Shown: in pieces, positions 1 through 6,326 of the stretch
Layout: each line of letters opens with the position of its first letter
Position numbering within the stretch: the stretch's first letter is position 1
DNA from: CAJCIY01 sp036379355
GTDB taxonomy: Bacteria > Actinomycetota > Actinomycetes > Mycobacteriales > CAJCIY01
Length of the DNA: 7,470 nt
NCBI GenBank assembly: GCA_036379355.1
Contig: DASVGV010000071.1
Coordinates: 1 to 7,470, forward strand
Reading direction: 5' to 3'
The notes under the pieces: model-generated
Seen by the model: only the letters and a program-made list of their open reading frames with translations
Databases searched by the model: none
What the model was told of the DNA's origin: nothing
Made by a program: the position numbers and the translations under genes

Positions 1-1606
1 GGCCGCCTTCCCGGAGGTGGTCGGCGTCGGCGGCACCACCGTCACGACCGGACCGGGCGGGACCACGCAGACTGCCTGGAGCAACACCCACGGCGCGACC
101 GGCGGCGGCTACAGCTCGCTGTTCACGCGGCCGGCGTACCAGAACGGCACCGTCACGAACGCGATGCGCGGCGTGCCGGACATCGCCATGGACGGCGACC
201 CGCAGACAGGACTCCTGCTGTACGCGAGCGGCGACAACGGGTGCAAGACGAGCAACAACCGTTGCGCCGTCGGCGGAACCAGCCTGTCCGCGCCGCTCGC
301 CGCCGCGTCGCTCGCCTCGATCCTGGCCGTCCGCGGCGCGACATCGGGACTCGGAGACATCCACTCGCTTCTCTACAGCGCACCGGCGGGGTCCTACACG
401 GACGTCACGTCCGGGAACAACGGCGCGTACTCCGCCGGTCCAGGCTGGGACCCCGTCACCGGTTGGGGAACGCCGCTGTGGACGTCGCTGCTCGCCCCGA
501 CGGCCGGGACGACGCCGTACGTCGCGATCACCCCGGTCCGCGTCGTGGACACCCGCTCGGGAGTCGGCGGCGTGGCCTCGGCGCCTCTGGCCGCCGGAGT
601 CCCGTACACGCTCGCGCTTGCCGGCACCTCGCTGCCGGTCGGCCAGCAGGCGTATGCCTTCAACGTCACCGCCATCGGACCAGTCGGACCCGGAAACCTC
701 CGGCTCACGCCGGCCTGCGGGACCGCCGGGACGTCGTCGCTCGTGAACTACCAGCCGGGCAAGGACGTCGCGAACTTCGTGATCGCCGCGAATCCCAACG
801 GCTGCAACGCTTTCACGCTGGTGTCGTCGGGGTCGGCCGCGAACGTCGCGATCGACGCCCTCGGCTACTACACGGCCGGCTTCGCGAGCGTGTCGCCGAC
901 GCGCGTCGCCGACACCCGGACGGGTCTCGGTGGTACCACGGGCCCGATCGCCGCCGGCGCCACGGCGTCCTTCGCGATCGCCGGCACGGCGGGCGTGCCC
1001 GCCGACGCGAGTGCCGTCGCGGTCAACGTCACGGCGATCGGCCCCGATGGAGTGGGGAACCTGCGCATCTACCCCGACGGCGGTGCCGTGCCCGACACCA
1101 GCAACGTCAACTACATCCCGGGCGTCGACAAGGCCGCCTTCACCGTGGTCCAGCTCCCAGCGGACGGGAAGATCGACATCGCGTCCGCCGGTTCGGCGGT
1201 GAATGTCGCCATCGACGTGTTCGGCTACTACCCCGCCACGTCGAACCTCGTCACGGCCGCGCCGGTCCGAGTTCTGGACACCCGCACGACATCCCCTCTG
1301 GCGCCAGGGGTTCCGTACCCGGTGCAGGTGACCGGTGTGGCCGGAGTCCCGGCCGACGCGCAGGCCGTCCTGGTCAGCCTCACGGCGATCCACACCGCGA
1401 CGTCGACGGGGATCGGCAATCTCGCGATCTATCCGGCGGGTCCCGGCGTACCGACCGTCAGCACGATCAACTACGTGGGACCGGACAGCGACGTCGCGAA
1501 CTTCGCGATCGTCCCGGTGGGCAGCGGCGGGATGGTCGACCTGGTCTCGCGAGGCTCGCCGACCGACGCCGCCCTCGACATCGTCGGGTACGTCCCCGCG
1601 CCGTAA
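1..1606 (+). CDS. Secreted S53 (sedolisin/kumamolisin-type) serine peptidase with three C-terminal repeats, 5'-truncated
   Basis: The reading frame is open from base 2 at the left edge, so the N-terminus (signal peptide, pro-domain, catalytic Glu/Asp) lies outside. The visible part starts in the catalytic domain. Typical S53 landmarks follow in order: VGVGGT, TGGGYSSLF (bases ~101-127), RGVPDIA (167-187), and the nucleophile motif GGTSLSAP with the active Ser at 281-283. Next comes the calcium-binding end, an Asp-Val pair (~401-406) and then AGPGWDP (~434-454); their order and G-x-G-x-D spacing match the Ca site known in kumamolisin. Two Cys flanking the stretch before GGTS could form a disulfide. 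From ~515 on, three beta-rich repeats replace the usual end of the protein. S53 enzymes are acid-active endopeptidases made as secreted zymogens; export is inferred from the family. The stop TAA at 1604-1606 is followed by a hairpin. The substrate is unknown. Confidence 0.9.
   Translation, partial: AAFPEVVGVGGTTVTTGPGGTTQTAWSNTHGATGGGYSSLFTRPAYQNGTVTNAMRGVPDIAMDGDPQTGLLLYASGDNGCKTSNNRCAVGGTSLSAPLAAASLASILAVRGATSGLGDIHSLLYSAPAGSYTDVTSGNNGAYSAGPGWDPVTGWGTPLWTSLLAPTAGTTPYVAITPVRVVDTRSGVGGVASAPLAAGVPYTLALAGTSLPVGQQAYAFNVTAIGPVGPGNLRLTPACGTAGTSSLVNYQPGKDVANFVIAANPNGCNAFTLVSSGSAANVAIDALGYYTAGFASVSPTRVADTRTGLGGTTGPIAAGATASFAIAGTAGVPADASAVAVNVTAIGPDGVGNLRIYPDGGAVPDTSNVNYIPGVDKAAFTVVQLPADGKIDIASAGSAVNVAIDVFGYYPATSNLVTAAPVRVLDTRTTSPLAPGVPYPVQVTGVAGVPADAQAVLVSLTAIHTATSTGIGNLAIYPAGPGVPTVSTINYVGPDSDVANFAIVPVGSGGMVDLVSRGSPTDAALDIVGYVPAP
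515..877 (+). repeat. C-terminal protein repeat 1 of 3 of the S53 peptidase
   Basis: This is the first ~120-residue unit. It opens with TPVRVVDTR, runs through FNVTAIGP and NLRL, then VNYQPGKDVANFVI, and closes with VAIDALGYY. The same skeleton (P-x-R-V-x-DTR ... N-V-T-A-I ... G-N-L ... N-Y ... A-x-F ... G-Y) recurs twice more downstream. Only this copy carries two Cys, in TPACGT and NGCNAF, which could form a disulfide within the unit. Repeats of this kind occur in many secreted actinobacterial proteins. Their role is not established; surface or polymer binding is a guess. Confidence 0.85.
881..1237 (+). repeat. C-terminal protein repeat 2 of 3 of the S53 peptidase
   Basis: This second unit runs from SPTRVADTR through GVPADASAVAVNVTAIGP, GNLRIYP and SNVNYIPGV to VAIDVFGYY. 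It is the copy that shows the repeat skeleton most fully, including the GVPADA segment that is also present in repeat 3 but replaced in repeat 1 (SLPVGQ). It has no Cys. The DNA copies have diverged, so this is an old protein-level duplication and not a recent DNA tandem repeat. Confidence 0.85.
1247..1594 (+). repeat. C-terminal protein repeat 3 of 3 of the S53 peptidase
   Basis: The third unit runs from APVRVLDTR through GVPADAQAVLVSLTAI, GNLAIYP, STINYVGP and VANFAIVP to LDIVGYVPAP at the C-terminus. It is the most diverged copy: the NVTAI segment has become SLTAI, the segment after it holds a short insertion rich in Thr and Ser, and the final GYY is GYV. The protein ends directly after the unit, with no sortase signal, membrane anchor or basic tail, so the product is likely released or held non-covalently. 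Confidence 0.8.
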
Positions 1607-1654
1607 CACCGCCCTCGTACCCCCTCGAGATGTGGCAAAGGCACGCCCCGGGCC

Positions 1655-1683
1655 CCGAGATGCGCGCGTTTGGCGCATCTCGG
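1655..1683. terminator. Perfect 11-bp hairpin between convergent genes, likely bidirectional terminator
   Basis: The stem arms are 1655-1665 (CCGAGATGCGC) and 1673-1683 (GCGCATCTCGG), perfectly complementary, with a 7-base loop (GCGTTTG). The hairpin lies 49 bases after the peptidase stop and 13 bases beyond the amidohydrolase stop, in the only gap between these two converging genes. There is no T-tract on either strand, which is common for actinobacterial terminators. It is called from position and stem quality; termination itself is inferred. Confidence 0.65.
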
Positions 1684-1695
1684 CGGGAAGGGGGG

Positions 1696-2799
1696 TCAGT
1701 TAGCAGCGGCGGCGGCGAGGGTGGCGGCGCCGAGGTCGAGGCAGCGCTCGTCCACGTCGAACGACGGCTGGTGCAGGTCGTGGTACGGCTCCCCCGGTAC
1801 GTGCACCCCGAGCCGGCCCATCGCGCCGGGCACCTGTTCGAGCAGCCAGCCGAAGTCCTCACCGCCCAGTGACTGCGCCGTGGACACCACCGTGCCGGGG
1901 CCACCCGCCGACTCCGCCGCCCGCGTCAGCACGGCCGTCGCGGCAGCGTCGTTCACCACCGGCGGAACGCCTGGGGTGTAAGCGATCTCAGCATCCGCGC
2001 CATAGGCCGCGGCCAGCGCCCGAACGGCTCCCGTGACCACCTCACGAGCGGCGTGCCACACATCGCGGTCGAAGACGCGGACCGTCCCGCGCGCGGATCC
2101 GTGTGCCGGGATGGCGTTCGCGGCGACGCCCGCCGCGATCGACCCGAAGACCACCGACAGCGACGCGCGCGGGTCGACCGCCCGCGACAGCACCGCGGGC
2201 AGCTCGGCCACCACGTGGGCCAGCGCGCCCACCAGATCGACGGTGCGCTGCGGACGCGACGTGTGCCCGCCCGGACCGGTGAGCCGCACCTCGAGCAGGT
2301 CCGCGGCGGCCGTCATCGGCCCCGTGCGCAGCCCCACATGGCCGACATCGAGGGCCGGGTCGCAGTGCAGCGCGTACGCCGCCGCGATGCCGTCGAGCAC
2401 GCCCGCCGACAGCGCCGCCAGCGCGCCGCCGGGCATGACCTCCTCGGCGGGCTGGAACAGCAGCCGCGCCGACCCGCCGCCGGCCCGCAGCAGCCGCGCG
2501 GCCCCGATCAACGCGGTGGTGTGCACGTCGTGACCGCAGGCGTGGCAGACCCCCTCGACGGTCGACCGGTACGGCACGTCCTTCGCGTCGGCGAGCGGGA
2601 GCGCGTCGAGGTCGGCGCGCAGCAGGACGGCCGGCGCCGGACCCACGTCGCACACCACCCCGGTCCCGACGTCGAGCACGCGGGGCGCGAGACCCAGTGC
2701 CGTGAGCTCCTCGACCACGAGGGCGGTGGTGCGCTTCTCGGCCCAGCCCAGCTCGGGGTGCGCGTGCAGCGTCCGGCGGATCTCGACCAGCGACCTCAC
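1696..2799 (-). CDS. M20D-family metal-dependent amidohydrolase (N-acyl-amino-acid hydrolase / hippurate hydrolase type)
   Basis: The 367-residue product is a cytoplasmic metallohydrolase of the M20 family, whose members split N-acyl or amide-linked amino acids. It has HPELG (residues 14-18), RADLDALP (61-68), the metal motif CHACGHDVH (85-93), FQPAEE (115-120), the dimer-domain motif GPGGHTSRP (175-183), GGEDFGW (312-318) and a C-terminal LHQPSFDVDE (342-351). By family knowledge the likely metal ligands are Cys88, His90, Glu120, His145 and His343, and all are present. The length is slightly under the usual 380-420 residues, but both ends fit. The GTG start overlaps the stop of the upstream ligase by 4 bp (GTGA), which implies translational coupling. 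There is no signal peptide. The acyl group and amino acid cannot be told from sequence. The auxin-conjugate and hippurate hydrolase names in this family are only guides. Confidence 0.9.
   Translation of the reverse strand: MRSLVEIRRTLHAHPELGWAEKRTTALVVEELTALGLAPRVLDVGTGVVCDVGPAPAVLLRADLDALPLADAKDVPYRSTVEGVCHACGHDVHTTALIGAARLLRAGGGSARLLFQPAEEVMPGGALAALSAGVLDGIAAAYALHCDPALDVGHVGLRTGPMTAAADLLEVRLTGPGGHTSRPQRTVDLVGALAHVVAELPAVLSRAVDPRASLSVVFGSIAAGVAANAIPAHGSARGTVRVFDRDVWHAAREVVTGAVRALAAAYGADAEIAYTPGVPPVVNDAAATAVLTRAAESAGGPGTVVSTAQSLGGEDFGWLLEQVPGAMGRLGVHVPGEPYHDLHQPSFDVDERCLDLGAATLAAAAAN
2796..2799 (-). other. GTGA stop/start overlap coupling ligase and amidohydrolase
   Basis: On the minus strand the four bases read GTGA. 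GTG (2799-2797) starts the amidohydrolase and TGA (2798-2796) ends the ligase. No strong Shine-Dalgarno precedes this GTG (only a G-run a few bases upstream), so re-initiation by ribosomes finishing the ligase is the likely route. This supports joint, roughly equal production of the two enzymes. Confidence 0.85.
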
Positions 2800-3917
2800 G
2801 CGGGCGCCCCCGCGGCGAACTCGGACACGAGCGACCGGACGACCGCGCGCATCGACCCATCTTCGGTGAACGCCGCCCGCTGCCGCTCGTACGACGCGCC
2901 CTTCTCCAGCACCGTCGCGACGGTGGCGAGGTTCTCGGCGCAGCCCAGCCGGCCGGCCACCGGCATCAGCTCGGCCACCAGCTCCTCGATCTCACTACGC
3001 AGCGGCGCCGTCGACCCCTTCTCGTCGGTGATGATCGTCGCGTCGAGGCCGTACCGGGCGGCCCGCCACTTGTTCTCGCGCACCGTCCAGCCCGACGGCG
3101 TCGGCAGCGTGTAGCCGCGGTCGAGCTGCCCGTCGAGGCGTTCCACCAGGCACTGCGCGAGCGCCGCGACCATGCCGACCTCGGCGAGCGTCGGCAGGCC
3201 GTCACAGATGCGCAGCTCGACGGTGCCGAACCCCGGGTGCGGCCGGATGTCCCACCACACGTCCTTGACCGACTCGATGGTGCCGCTCTCGATCAGCGTG
3301 CCCATGAACGACTCGAACTGGTCCCACCCCGCGAGCTGGTACGGCAGCCCCGCCGTCGGCAGCCCCTCGAACACCTTCGACCGGGCCGACGCCAGCCCCG
3401 TGTCGGTACCGATCCAGTACGGGGACGACGCCGAGAGTGCCAGGAAGTGCGGGATGTACGCCGACAGTGCGTTCACGATCGGGATCGCCTTCGCCGCCGC
3501 GCGGACGCCGACGTGCACGTGCACGCCGAAGATCTGCAGGCGGCGCGCGAGCCACTGCATGTTCTCGACCAGCGCGGCGTACCGCGGGTTCGGGCTGATC
3601 TGCTGGGTGGTCCAGTCGGTCGTGGGGTGGCTGCCCGAGCAGAGCAGGTCGATGCCGCGCGGCGCGGCCGCGGCGCGGACCTCCTCGACCGTCCCGGCGA
3701 GGTCCTCGAGCGCCTCCGGCACCGTCCGGCAGACACCGGTGATCACCTCGATGCACGACTCGAGGAGCTCGTACTTGGCCTTCGGGTGGTCGGGGCCGAT
3801 CTCGCCGAGGATCGCGGACGCGCCGCTGGTCAGCTCGCCGGTGTCGGTGTCGGCGAGCTCGAGCTCCCACTCGATGCCGAGGGACGTCCCCGCGCTGGAG
3901 GCGAACTCGATGTGCAC
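2796..3917 (-). CDS. GCS2/YbdK-family carboxylate-amine ligase (putative glutamate--cysteine ligase 2)
   Basis: The 373-residue product belongs to the GCS2 (glutamate-cysteine ligase 2, YbdK-like) family of ATP-dependent ligases, which join a carboxylate to an amine through an acyl phosphate. Key motifs are GIEWELELAD (residues 14-23, metal/ATP-binding strand), GSHPTTDW (95-102), GVHVHVGV (131-138), LALSASSPYW (159-168), GTVELRICDG (231-240) and ENKWRAARYGLDA (281-293). The length and motif order closely resemble, as I recall it, Mycobacterium tuberculosis Rv0433. It is not the longer EgtA type. GTG at 3917 is the only possible start: the frame upstream is closed by a TGA at 3941-3939. A weak AGG lies about 9 bases ahead. 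It sits 29 bp after the small membrane protein and is coupled to the amidohydrolase. The 'glutamate--cysteine ligase' name is conventional; YbdK has only weak such activity, and the true substrates are unknown. Confidence 0.9.
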   Translation of the reverse strand: MHIEFASSAGTSLGIEWELELADTDTGELTSGASAILGEIGPDHPKAKYELLESCIEVITGVCRTVPEALEDLAGTVEEVRAAAAPRGIDLLCSGSHPTTDWTTQQISPNPRYAALVENMQWLARRLQIFGVHVHVGVRAAAKAIPIVNALSAYIPHFLALSASSPYWIGTDTGLASARSKVFEGLPTAGLPYQLAGWDQFESFMGTLIESGTIESVKDVWWDIRPHPGFGTVELRICDGLPTLAEVGMVAALAQCLVERLDGQLDRGYTLPTPSGWTVRENKWRAARYGLDATIITDEKGSTAPLRSEIEELVAELMPVAGRLGCAENLATVATVLEKGASYERQRAAFTEDGSMRAVVRSLVSEFAAGAPA

Positions 3918-3946
3918 GCGCCGGAGCCTACGGGCGCGTCACCCGC

Positions 3947-4174
3947 TCAGGCGTCGGTGAGGTGCACCGAGGACTGCAGCTCCGGTTTGTCCTCCGCCGC
4001 CTCCGGCTGCTCGCGGACCTCGCTGCCGCGGTAGCTCTGGCTCCAGCTCGACGTGATCTGCCGCGCGTGGTGGAACCGGTCCACGTCGTCGCCCGGGTCG
4101 CGCCGGAACACGCTGGCGTAGGTCCCGGCGGCCACGAGCACGATGGCGGCCAGGATGATGAGGATCAGGGCCAT
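3947..4174 (-). CDS. Small single-pass membrane protein, function unknown
   Basis: This 75-residue protein is the first gene of the minus-strand operon. Residues 2-20 form a strongly hydrophobic helix (ALILIILAAIVLVAAGTYA). It is followed by FRR, which fits a membrane anchor with the rest inside the cell by the positive-inside rule, and then by a hydrophilic tail rich in Asp, Glu, Gln and Ser. The centre (DVDRFHHARQI, then SSWSQSYRG) looks structured, perhaps a short helix; residues 51-75 look disordered. The ATG at 4174-4172 has a G-rich stretch (GGGCAGGG) 7-14 bases upstream. The gene ends 29 bp before the ligase start, so co-transcription is likely. I do not recognise a family. A signal peptide is less likely because no cleavage site is evident. 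Confidence 0.65.
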   Translation of the reverse strand: MALILIILAAIVLVAAGTYASVFRRDPGDDVDRFHHARQITSSWSQSYRGSEVREQPEAAEDKPELQSSVHLTDA

Positions 4175-4284
4175 GCCCGCGCCCTGCCCACCAGCCCCGC
4201 CGCCCTAAACCAGATTCCGCCGTTCGGTGCGTTTGGTTCTTCTGGGCCCTCCACTGCCGCCGCCCGCCTGCCGAAGGAAAATCT

Positions 4285-4323
4285 GCGGGCGACGATGCCC
4301 GCGCCCGCCCCGGCGCGGCGGGC
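4285..4323 (+). other. Tandem inverted repeats in the leader of the cyclase gene
   Basis: Two potential hairpins lie side by side. The first is GCGGGC (4285-4290) with GCCCGC (4297-4302) around a 6-base loop. The second is GCCCGCC (4303-4309) with GGCGGGC (4317-4323) around a 7-base loop. Because the arms share sequence, the first arm could also pair with the third and the second with the fourth, giving alternative folds just upstream of the ribosome binding site. In DNA this GC-rich such short pairings arise by chance, so a regulatory role is only possible. Confidence 0.25.
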
Positions 4324-4335
4324 ACCGGCTGCAGC

Positions 4336-4340
4336 GGGGA
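4336..4340 (+). promoter_or_regulatory. Ribosome binding site deciding the cyclase start
   Basis: GGGGA at 4336-4340 is followed by a 6-base spacer and ATG at 4347. A second in-frame ATG at 4341 directly abuts the GGGGA, too close for it to serve that start. The frame is open further upstream to a possible start at 4227, but that extension would encode Arg/Pro-rich sequence with no domain and no good binding site, so 4347 is preferred. Confidence 0.6.
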
Positions 4341-4346
4341 ATGCGG

Positions 4347-6317
4347 ATGGGCCACCAGGAGACCGACCCGGGTCACCCGGCCGCGTCCGGCGGTCCCCGC
4401 TCGCTGTCCTCGCAGCTGACCGCGATGTTCCGGCTGCTCATCGGCGGCGGCCTCGCGATGTCGCTGGTGCTGGCCGCCTGGCTCGGCTGGATGCTCGCCG
4501 CGTCCCAGCCGAAGATCAACGCCTTGCAGTCCGCGACCCAGCTCGTGTCGCAGATCGACAGTCAGCTGCAGACCGAGCAGTCCGACCTGCGGGTGTTCCT
4601 GGCGTCGGCGAACAACTCCTACCTCAGCTCGTACCAGTCGTCTTTGATCAGGCTCCCCCGGCAGCTGAGCACGCTGGACGACCTCGCCGGGCGCGCCGGG
4701 TCGCCCGACCTGGTCGCCTTCGAGGTGACCCTCCAGCAATGGCAGGCGCAGTGGGCCACCCCGGTGGCGAACGGCACGCTCGCCGCGCAGGCCGCGCTCG
4801 GTGTCACCGCCGCCGACCCCCAGCAGCTCAGCACCATCCTCGACCAGGGCCGGCACCTGTTCGACCAGTACACCGCCGCTGCCCAGACGCTCGGCAACGC
4901 GCTCCAGCGGCAGCTGGACGGGGCGCGCGGCCAGCAGAAGCTCGCGACCATCCTCGCCGCGAGCGTCACGCTCCTGCTCGCGCTCGGCACCGCCGGAGTC
5001 GGCATCCGGCGCCAGCTTCTGTTGCGGACGTCCGTGGCCGGTCCGATGAAGGAGATCGGCCTCGCGCTCGGCGCGCTCATGCGCGGCGAGTACGACGCCG
5101 TGAGCATCACTCCCGGTGGCCCGGCCGAGCTGCACGGCATGAGCACGCTGGTCGCGGCACTGGCCCGCCGGCTCGCCCAGCGCAAGCACGAGCTCGCGGT
5201 GGCGGCCGAGGCGGAGGCCGAGCGGAGGGCGCGTACCGACGTGATCCTCGGCGTCGCCCGCGAGGTCGCCGGGTCGCTGAACCTGCGGTACGTCCTCGAA
5301 GCGGTGGCGACCGCGGCGGCCAGCATCTGCGGCGCGCGGCGCGCGCGGCTCTGGCTGGTCGAGACGCCCGGAGCGCCGATGCTGCTGTCGTTCGACACCG
5401 ACTACGGACGGGCCGGGCTACGCGAGCGGGTCGAGCTCGACCTCGGGACGGGCGCCGCCGGGCGGGCCGCGAAGTACGGCCGGCCGGCGCTCGGCGAGGG
5501 CGCGGAGGTGGTCGACGGCGTCCCGGTCGTCGCCGTACCGCTCATCGTGGGCGCCCGGGTCGTGGGCGCCCTCGAATGCACCGGCGGCGAGCCGCGCGAG
5601 CTGTCGGACGACGTGCTCACCGCGCTGGAGACGCTCGCCACCCACGCGGCGGCCGCGATCGAGGCGTCCCGCCTGCACCAGGACGCCGAGGCGATGTCGG
5701 TTACCGACCCGCTCACCGGGCTGGCGAACCGCCGCCAGCTCGACCGGGACCTGCCGACCGAGGTGGACCGCGCCGCCCGCTACGGTCGCTCGCTCACGGT
5801 GCTGTTCTGCGACCTCGACCACTTCAAGCAGCTCAACGACCGGTACGGCCACTCGTACGGCGACCTCGTGCTCCAGCAGGTCGGGCAGGCGCTCACCGGC
5901 GCGCTGCGCGCCGTCGACCGGGCGTACCGCCTCGGCGGCGAGGAGTTCATCGTCGTCTGCCCCGAGGCGACGCTGCTCGAGGGGCGGCAGCTCGCGGACC
6001 GGCTGCGCGAGCTGATCACCCGGGCCACCTCCCAGACCGGGACGGCCGCCGGGGTCACCGCATCGTTCGGGGTCGCGACGCTGCCCGAGCACGGGACGAC
6101 GCACGCGGAGCTGCTGGGCGCCGCCGACGCCGCGCTGTACGACGCCAAGGCGGCCGGCCGCAACCGGGTCGCCGTCGCGACGGCGGGCTCGGCCGGAAGC
6201 GTCCCCCACCAGCGGATGCCGTACGCGCTGCCGCCGGTCATCGGGCGGCCGAGCCGGCTGCTCGAGGAGGAGATCGGCGCCCAGGTCGACGCCGCGCTCC
6301 AGCACGTCGACGACTGA
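4347..6317 (+). CDS. Membrane-bound sensor diguanylate cyclase (extracytoplasmic sensor, HAMP-like, GAF, GGDEF)
   Basis: The 656-residue product should make cyclic di-GMP from two GTP at the inner face of the membrane. TM helix 1 spans about residues 28-51, and an external, helix-rich, Gln-rich region about 52-198. TM2 spans about 199-220, and a HAMP-like linker about 221-275 (GPAELHGMSTLVAAL). An Ala/Glu-rich coiled coil (~276-298) leads to a GAF domain (~299-443). The GGDEF domain (~447-612) contains DPLTGLANRR, FCDLDHFKQLNDRYGH and the active-site GGEEF (530-534). RAVD at 521-524, at the same spacing as in PleD, is a complete I-site for product inhibition. TASFGVA and DAALYDAKAAGRNRV complete the domain. 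A 44-residue tail ends in an amphipathic helix. No EAL or HD-GYP domain is present, so it should be synthesis-only. The external sensor resembles CHASE3-like bundles in size, but I cannot assign it. The stop lies 9 bp from that of the converging mutase gene. Confidence 0.93.
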   Translation: MGHQETDPGHPAASGGPRSLSSQLTAMFRLLIGGGLAMSLVLAAWLGWMLAASQPKINALQSATQLVSQIDSQLQTEQSDLRVFLASANNSYLSSYQSSLIRLPRQLSTLDDLAGRAGSPDLVAFEVTLQQWQAQWATPVANGTLAAQAALGVTAADPQQLSTILDQGRHLFDQYTAAAQTLGNALQRQLDGARGQQKLATILAASVTLLLALGTAGVGIRRQLLLRTSVAGPMKEIGLALGALMRGEYDAVSITPGGPAELHGMSTLVAALARRLAQRKHELAVAAEAEAERRARTDVILGVAREVAGSLNLRYVLEAVATAAASICGARRARLWLVETPGAPMLLSFDTDYGRAGLRERVELDLGTGAAGRAAKYGRPALGEGAEVVDGVPVVAVPLIVGARVVGALECTGGEPRELSDDVLTALETLATHAAAAIEASRLHQDAEAMSVTDPLTGLANRRQLDRDLPTEVDRAARYGRSLTVLFCDLDHFKQLNDRYGHSYGDLVLQQVGQALTGALRAVDRAYRLGGEEFIVVCPEATLLEGRQLADRLRELITRATSQTGTAAGVTASFGVATLPEHGTTHAELLGAADAALYDAKAAGRNRVAVATAGSAGSVPHQRMPYALPPVIGRPSRLLEEEIGAQVDAALQHVDD

Positions 6318-6326
6318 CGGAGAAGA

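Larger units (their letters stand above)
4175..4346. promoter_or_regulatory. Divergent intergenic region, presumed promoters for the minus-strand operon and the diguanylate cyclase
   Basis: These 172 bases separate two divergent start codons, so both transcripts should begin here. The only relatively A/T-rich part is ~4205-4250, flanked by GC-rich sequence on both sides, and it is the likeliest place for sigma-factor contacts. I could not find a -35/-10 pair with good spacing on either strand, so no promoter is placed. The right half (4285-4340) holds inverted repeats and the ribosome binding site of the cyclase gene. Confidence 0.45.

Noticed and set aside
515..1594. The three protein repeats as a DNA-level tandem repeat or recombination hotspot
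   Set aside because: The nucleotide sequences of the units have diverged; the similarity is at protein level only.
241..1872. A 543-codon plus-strand frame across the peptidase repeats and into the amidohydrolase 3' end
   Set aside because: Arg-rich shadow of the peptidase frame; it passes through the terminator and into a convergent gene.
2796..3917. Assignment of the ligase as EgtA (ergothioneine pathway)
   Set aside because: Length and motif layout fit the YbdK/Rv0433 group, and no other egt genes are in the window.
4205..4250. Possible sigma-70 promoter elements (such as TTGGTT) in the A/T-richer part of the divergent gap
   Set aside because: No partner hexamer at acceptable spacing on either strand, so I list only the region and not a promoter.
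4227..4346. An N-terminal extension of the cyclase by 40 residues, or a start at 4341
   Set aside because: The extension is Arg/Pro-rich and lacks a good ribosome binding site. The start at 4341 abuts the GGGGA with no spacer; 4347 has proper spacing.
3939..5189. A 416-codon minus-strand frame antisense to the cyclase start and overlapping the small membrane protein
   Set aside because: Low-complexity Arg/Gly/Glu-rich translation with no motif; the cyclase on the other strand has full domain support.
5418..6305. A 295-codon minus-strand frame opposite the GAF-GGDEF region
   Set aside because: No recognisable motif; it lies fully opposite a region with strong GGDEF signatures.
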